Source: Rhodospirillales bacterium (GTDB lineage Bacteria; Pseudomonadota; Alphaproteobacteria; Acetobacterales; Acetobacteraceae). From it: a stretch of DNA of 5,069 nucleotides. The translations under genes were made by a program, and so were the position numbers. Below are positions 1-5,069 of the stretch, piece by piece (within the stretch, counting starts at the first letter, position 1; every line of letters starts with the position of its first letter). A model generated the notes under the pieces. The model did no database searches and was not told the DNA's origin. It was given only the letters and a program-made list of their open reading frames with translations. Location: positions 1 to 5,069 of the forward strand of contig CAHJXG010000448.1 of assembly GCA_903644035.1 (NCBI GenBank), read 5' to 3'.

Positions 1-1967
1 ACAGCCGAGGCCCTGCCGCCCCCCGTCCCGCAGCCGGCCAGCAGCGCCGAGCAGGCTGCCCGCCGGCCGCGCCTGGCCATCGAGGCCGCCTCGCCCAGCG
101 TCGATAACGGCCGGTTCCCGGCGCGGCGCACGCTGGGCGACCTCGTCGAGGTCGAGGCCGACATCATCGCTGACGGCCACGACAAGCTCGCCGCCATGCT
201 GCAATGGCGCGGTCCCGGCGAGGCGGACTGGCACGAGGTGCCGATGCGCCCGCTCGTCAACGACCGCTGGGCGGCCGCCTTCCCGTTGGGGCAGCTCGGC
301 GTGCATCATTACGCCATCCAGGCCTGGCGCGACGCCTATGCCACCTTCGCCGACGAGCTGGCGAAGAAATATGCGGCCGGCGTGCCGATCGCGCTCGAAC
401 TGCGGGAGGGCACACTGCTGGTGGCCCAGGCCGAGTCGCGGGCCGCCCCCGCCGCCAGGGCGGCGCTGGCGCGGGTGTCGAAGGCCTTGGGCCAGCAGGA
501 CGCCGACGCCCAGCGGCGAACTCTGCTGTCGCCCGAGGTGGCGGCGATGATGTCGGATGCCGACGACCGCCCGCTGGCCGTGACGCTCGACCCGGTCCCC
601 GTGCAGGCGGAGCGCGTCGAGGCGGGCTTCGCCGCCTGGTATGAGGTGTTCCCACGCTCGATGAGCGACGATCCCGAGCGGCACGGCACCTTCGCCGACG
701 TGGAGCGCCATCTGCCCCGGATCCGCGACATGGGGTTCGACGTGCTCTATTTCCCGCCGATCCATCCCATCGGCCGGACCAACCGCAAGGGCCGCAACAA
801 CTCGCTCACGCCGGGTCCGGACGATCCCGGCAGCCCCTATGCCATCGGCTCCGCGGATGGCGGCCACGACGCGCTGCACCCGGAGCTCGGCACCATCGAG
901 GACTTCCAGCGCCTGCGCGCCGCCAGCGCGGAGCATGGCCTGGAGCTTGCGATCGACTTCGCCATCCAGTGCTCGCCGGACCACCCCTGGCTCAAGCAGC
1001 ACCGCGACTGGTTCAACTGGCGGCCGGACGGCTCGATCCGCTACGCCGAGAACCCGCCGAAGAAATACGAGGACATCGTCAACGTCGACTTCTACGCGCC
1101 GGGCGCGGTGCCGGGCTTGTGGAACGAGCTGCGCGACGTCGTGCTGTACTGGGCGGGCCAGGGCGTCCGCCTGTTCCGCGTGGACAACCCGCACACGAAG
1201 CCGCTGCCGTTCTGGGAGTGGATGATCACCGAGGTGCAGGCCCGCTACCCCGACTCGATCTTCCTGGCCGAGGCGTTCACCCGGCCCAAGGTGATGTACC
1301 GCCTCGCCAAGGTCGGCTTCTCGCAGTCCTACACCTACTTCACCTGGCGCAACACCAAGGCGGAGTTCCAGGACTACCTGACGGAGCTGACCCAGGAGGC
1401 GCCGCGGGATTTCTTCCGGCCCAACTTCTTCGTGAACACGCCGGACATCAATCCGGTGTTCCTGCAGACCTCGGGCCGTCCCGGCTTCCTGATCCGCGCC
1501 GCCCTGGCGGCGACGCTCTCCGGCCTCTGGGGCGTCTACAACGGGTTCGAGCTGTGCGAGGGCACCCCCATGCCGGGCAAGGAAGAGTACCTGGACAGCG
1601 AAAAGTACGAGATCCGCGCCTGGGACTGGGACCGACCCGGCAACATCGTGGCGGAGATCACCCAGCTCAACGCCATCCGCCGGCTCAACCCTGCGCTGCA
1701 CTCGCATCTGGGCGTCACCTTCCTGCCGGCGAGCGGCGACCAGGTGCTGTTCTTCGAGAAGGCGACGCGGGACCGTTCCAACGTCCTGCTGGTCGCCATC
1801 AGCATGGACCCGCGGTCTGCGCAGAGCGCCGAGCTTGGCATCCCGGCCGCCTACGACGTGACCGATCTGCTCCAGGGTCGGCAGTTCCGCTGGACGGACC
1901 GTACGCAACGCATCACCCTGACGCCGGACCGGCCCTACGCCATCTGGCGGATTCGCAACGTAACCGA

Positions 1968-1971
<4 letters not shown>
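1..1971 (+). CDS. glgE: Alpha-1,4-glucan:maltose-1-phosphate maltosyltransferase GlgE (5' partial)
   Basis: GlgE transfers maltosyl units from alpha-maltose-1-phosphate to the non-reducing end of alpha-1,4-glucan with retention of configuration; it is a cytosolic GH13_3 enzyme. The frame is open from base 1, giving 656 visible residues against about 660-700 for the family, so only a short N-terminus is missing. Numbering from the first visible codon: a Pro/Ala-rich leader (1-23); the N-terminal beta domain, opening with the conserved stretch SPSVDNGRFPARR (35-47) and ADGHD; a helical insertion (about 135-205); the catalytic barrel starting at AWYEVFPRS (212-220), with PPIHPIGRTNRKG near 252-264 and the donor-site motif NPPKKY (351-356); and a C-terminal beta domain (about 566-656). 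The catalytic residues are visible: nucleophile D395 in RVDNPH, acid/base E424 in LAEAF, and D482 in NTPDINP. An ATG at 196 is internal, because conserved domain-N sequence lies upstream of it. The stop overlaps the start of the treS-mak fusion. Identification is very secure; the true start lies outside the window. Confidence 0.97.

Positions 1972-5069
<3,098 letters not shown>

Overview
The window is a high-GC bacterial segment (by eye around two-thirds G+C or more, with strong G/C preference at third codon positions). It is filled end to end by two plus-strand genes, both cut by the window edges. Together they encode the core of the GlgE pathway, which makes alpha-1,4-glucan from trehalose. 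The protein sequences and the fused TreS-maltokinase layout look proteobacterial, most likely an alphaproteobacterium of the Azospirillum/Rhodospirillales type. That placement is an impression from sequence style and was not tested.

Layout: bases 1-1971 hold glgE (maltose-1-phosphate maltosyltransferase, GH13_3), which lacks only a short 5' end. Its TGA stop overlaps a GTG start (GTGA, 1968-1971). That GTG opens a very long gene running off the right edge (1968-5069, 1034 codons seen). It encodes a two-domain fusion: an N-terminal trehalose synthase/maltose isomerase (TreS, GH13_16, about residues 37-580) and a C-terminal maltokinase (Mak/Pep2, about residues 594 onward). Only the extreme C-terminus of the kinase is missing.

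How they work together (established family knowledge): TreS isomerises trehalose to maltose, Mak phosphorylates maltose with ATP to alpha-maltose-1-phosphate, and GlgE adds the maltosyl unit to the non-reducing end of a growing alpha-1,4-glucan. A branching enzyme (GlgB) usually completes the pathway and is often encoded next door, but it is not in this window. All catalytic residues I looked for are present in all three activities, so the pathway appears intact.

I see no RNA genes, mobile elements, CRISPR arrays, promoters or terminators, and there is no non-coding stretch. The long minus-strand and off-frame reading frames are by-products of high-GC coding sequence. I found no sign of an undescribed system. 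The points worth a second look are the start/stop overlap, the fused enzyme with its Pro/Ala-rich N-terminal tail, and a GCC repeat at the right edge.
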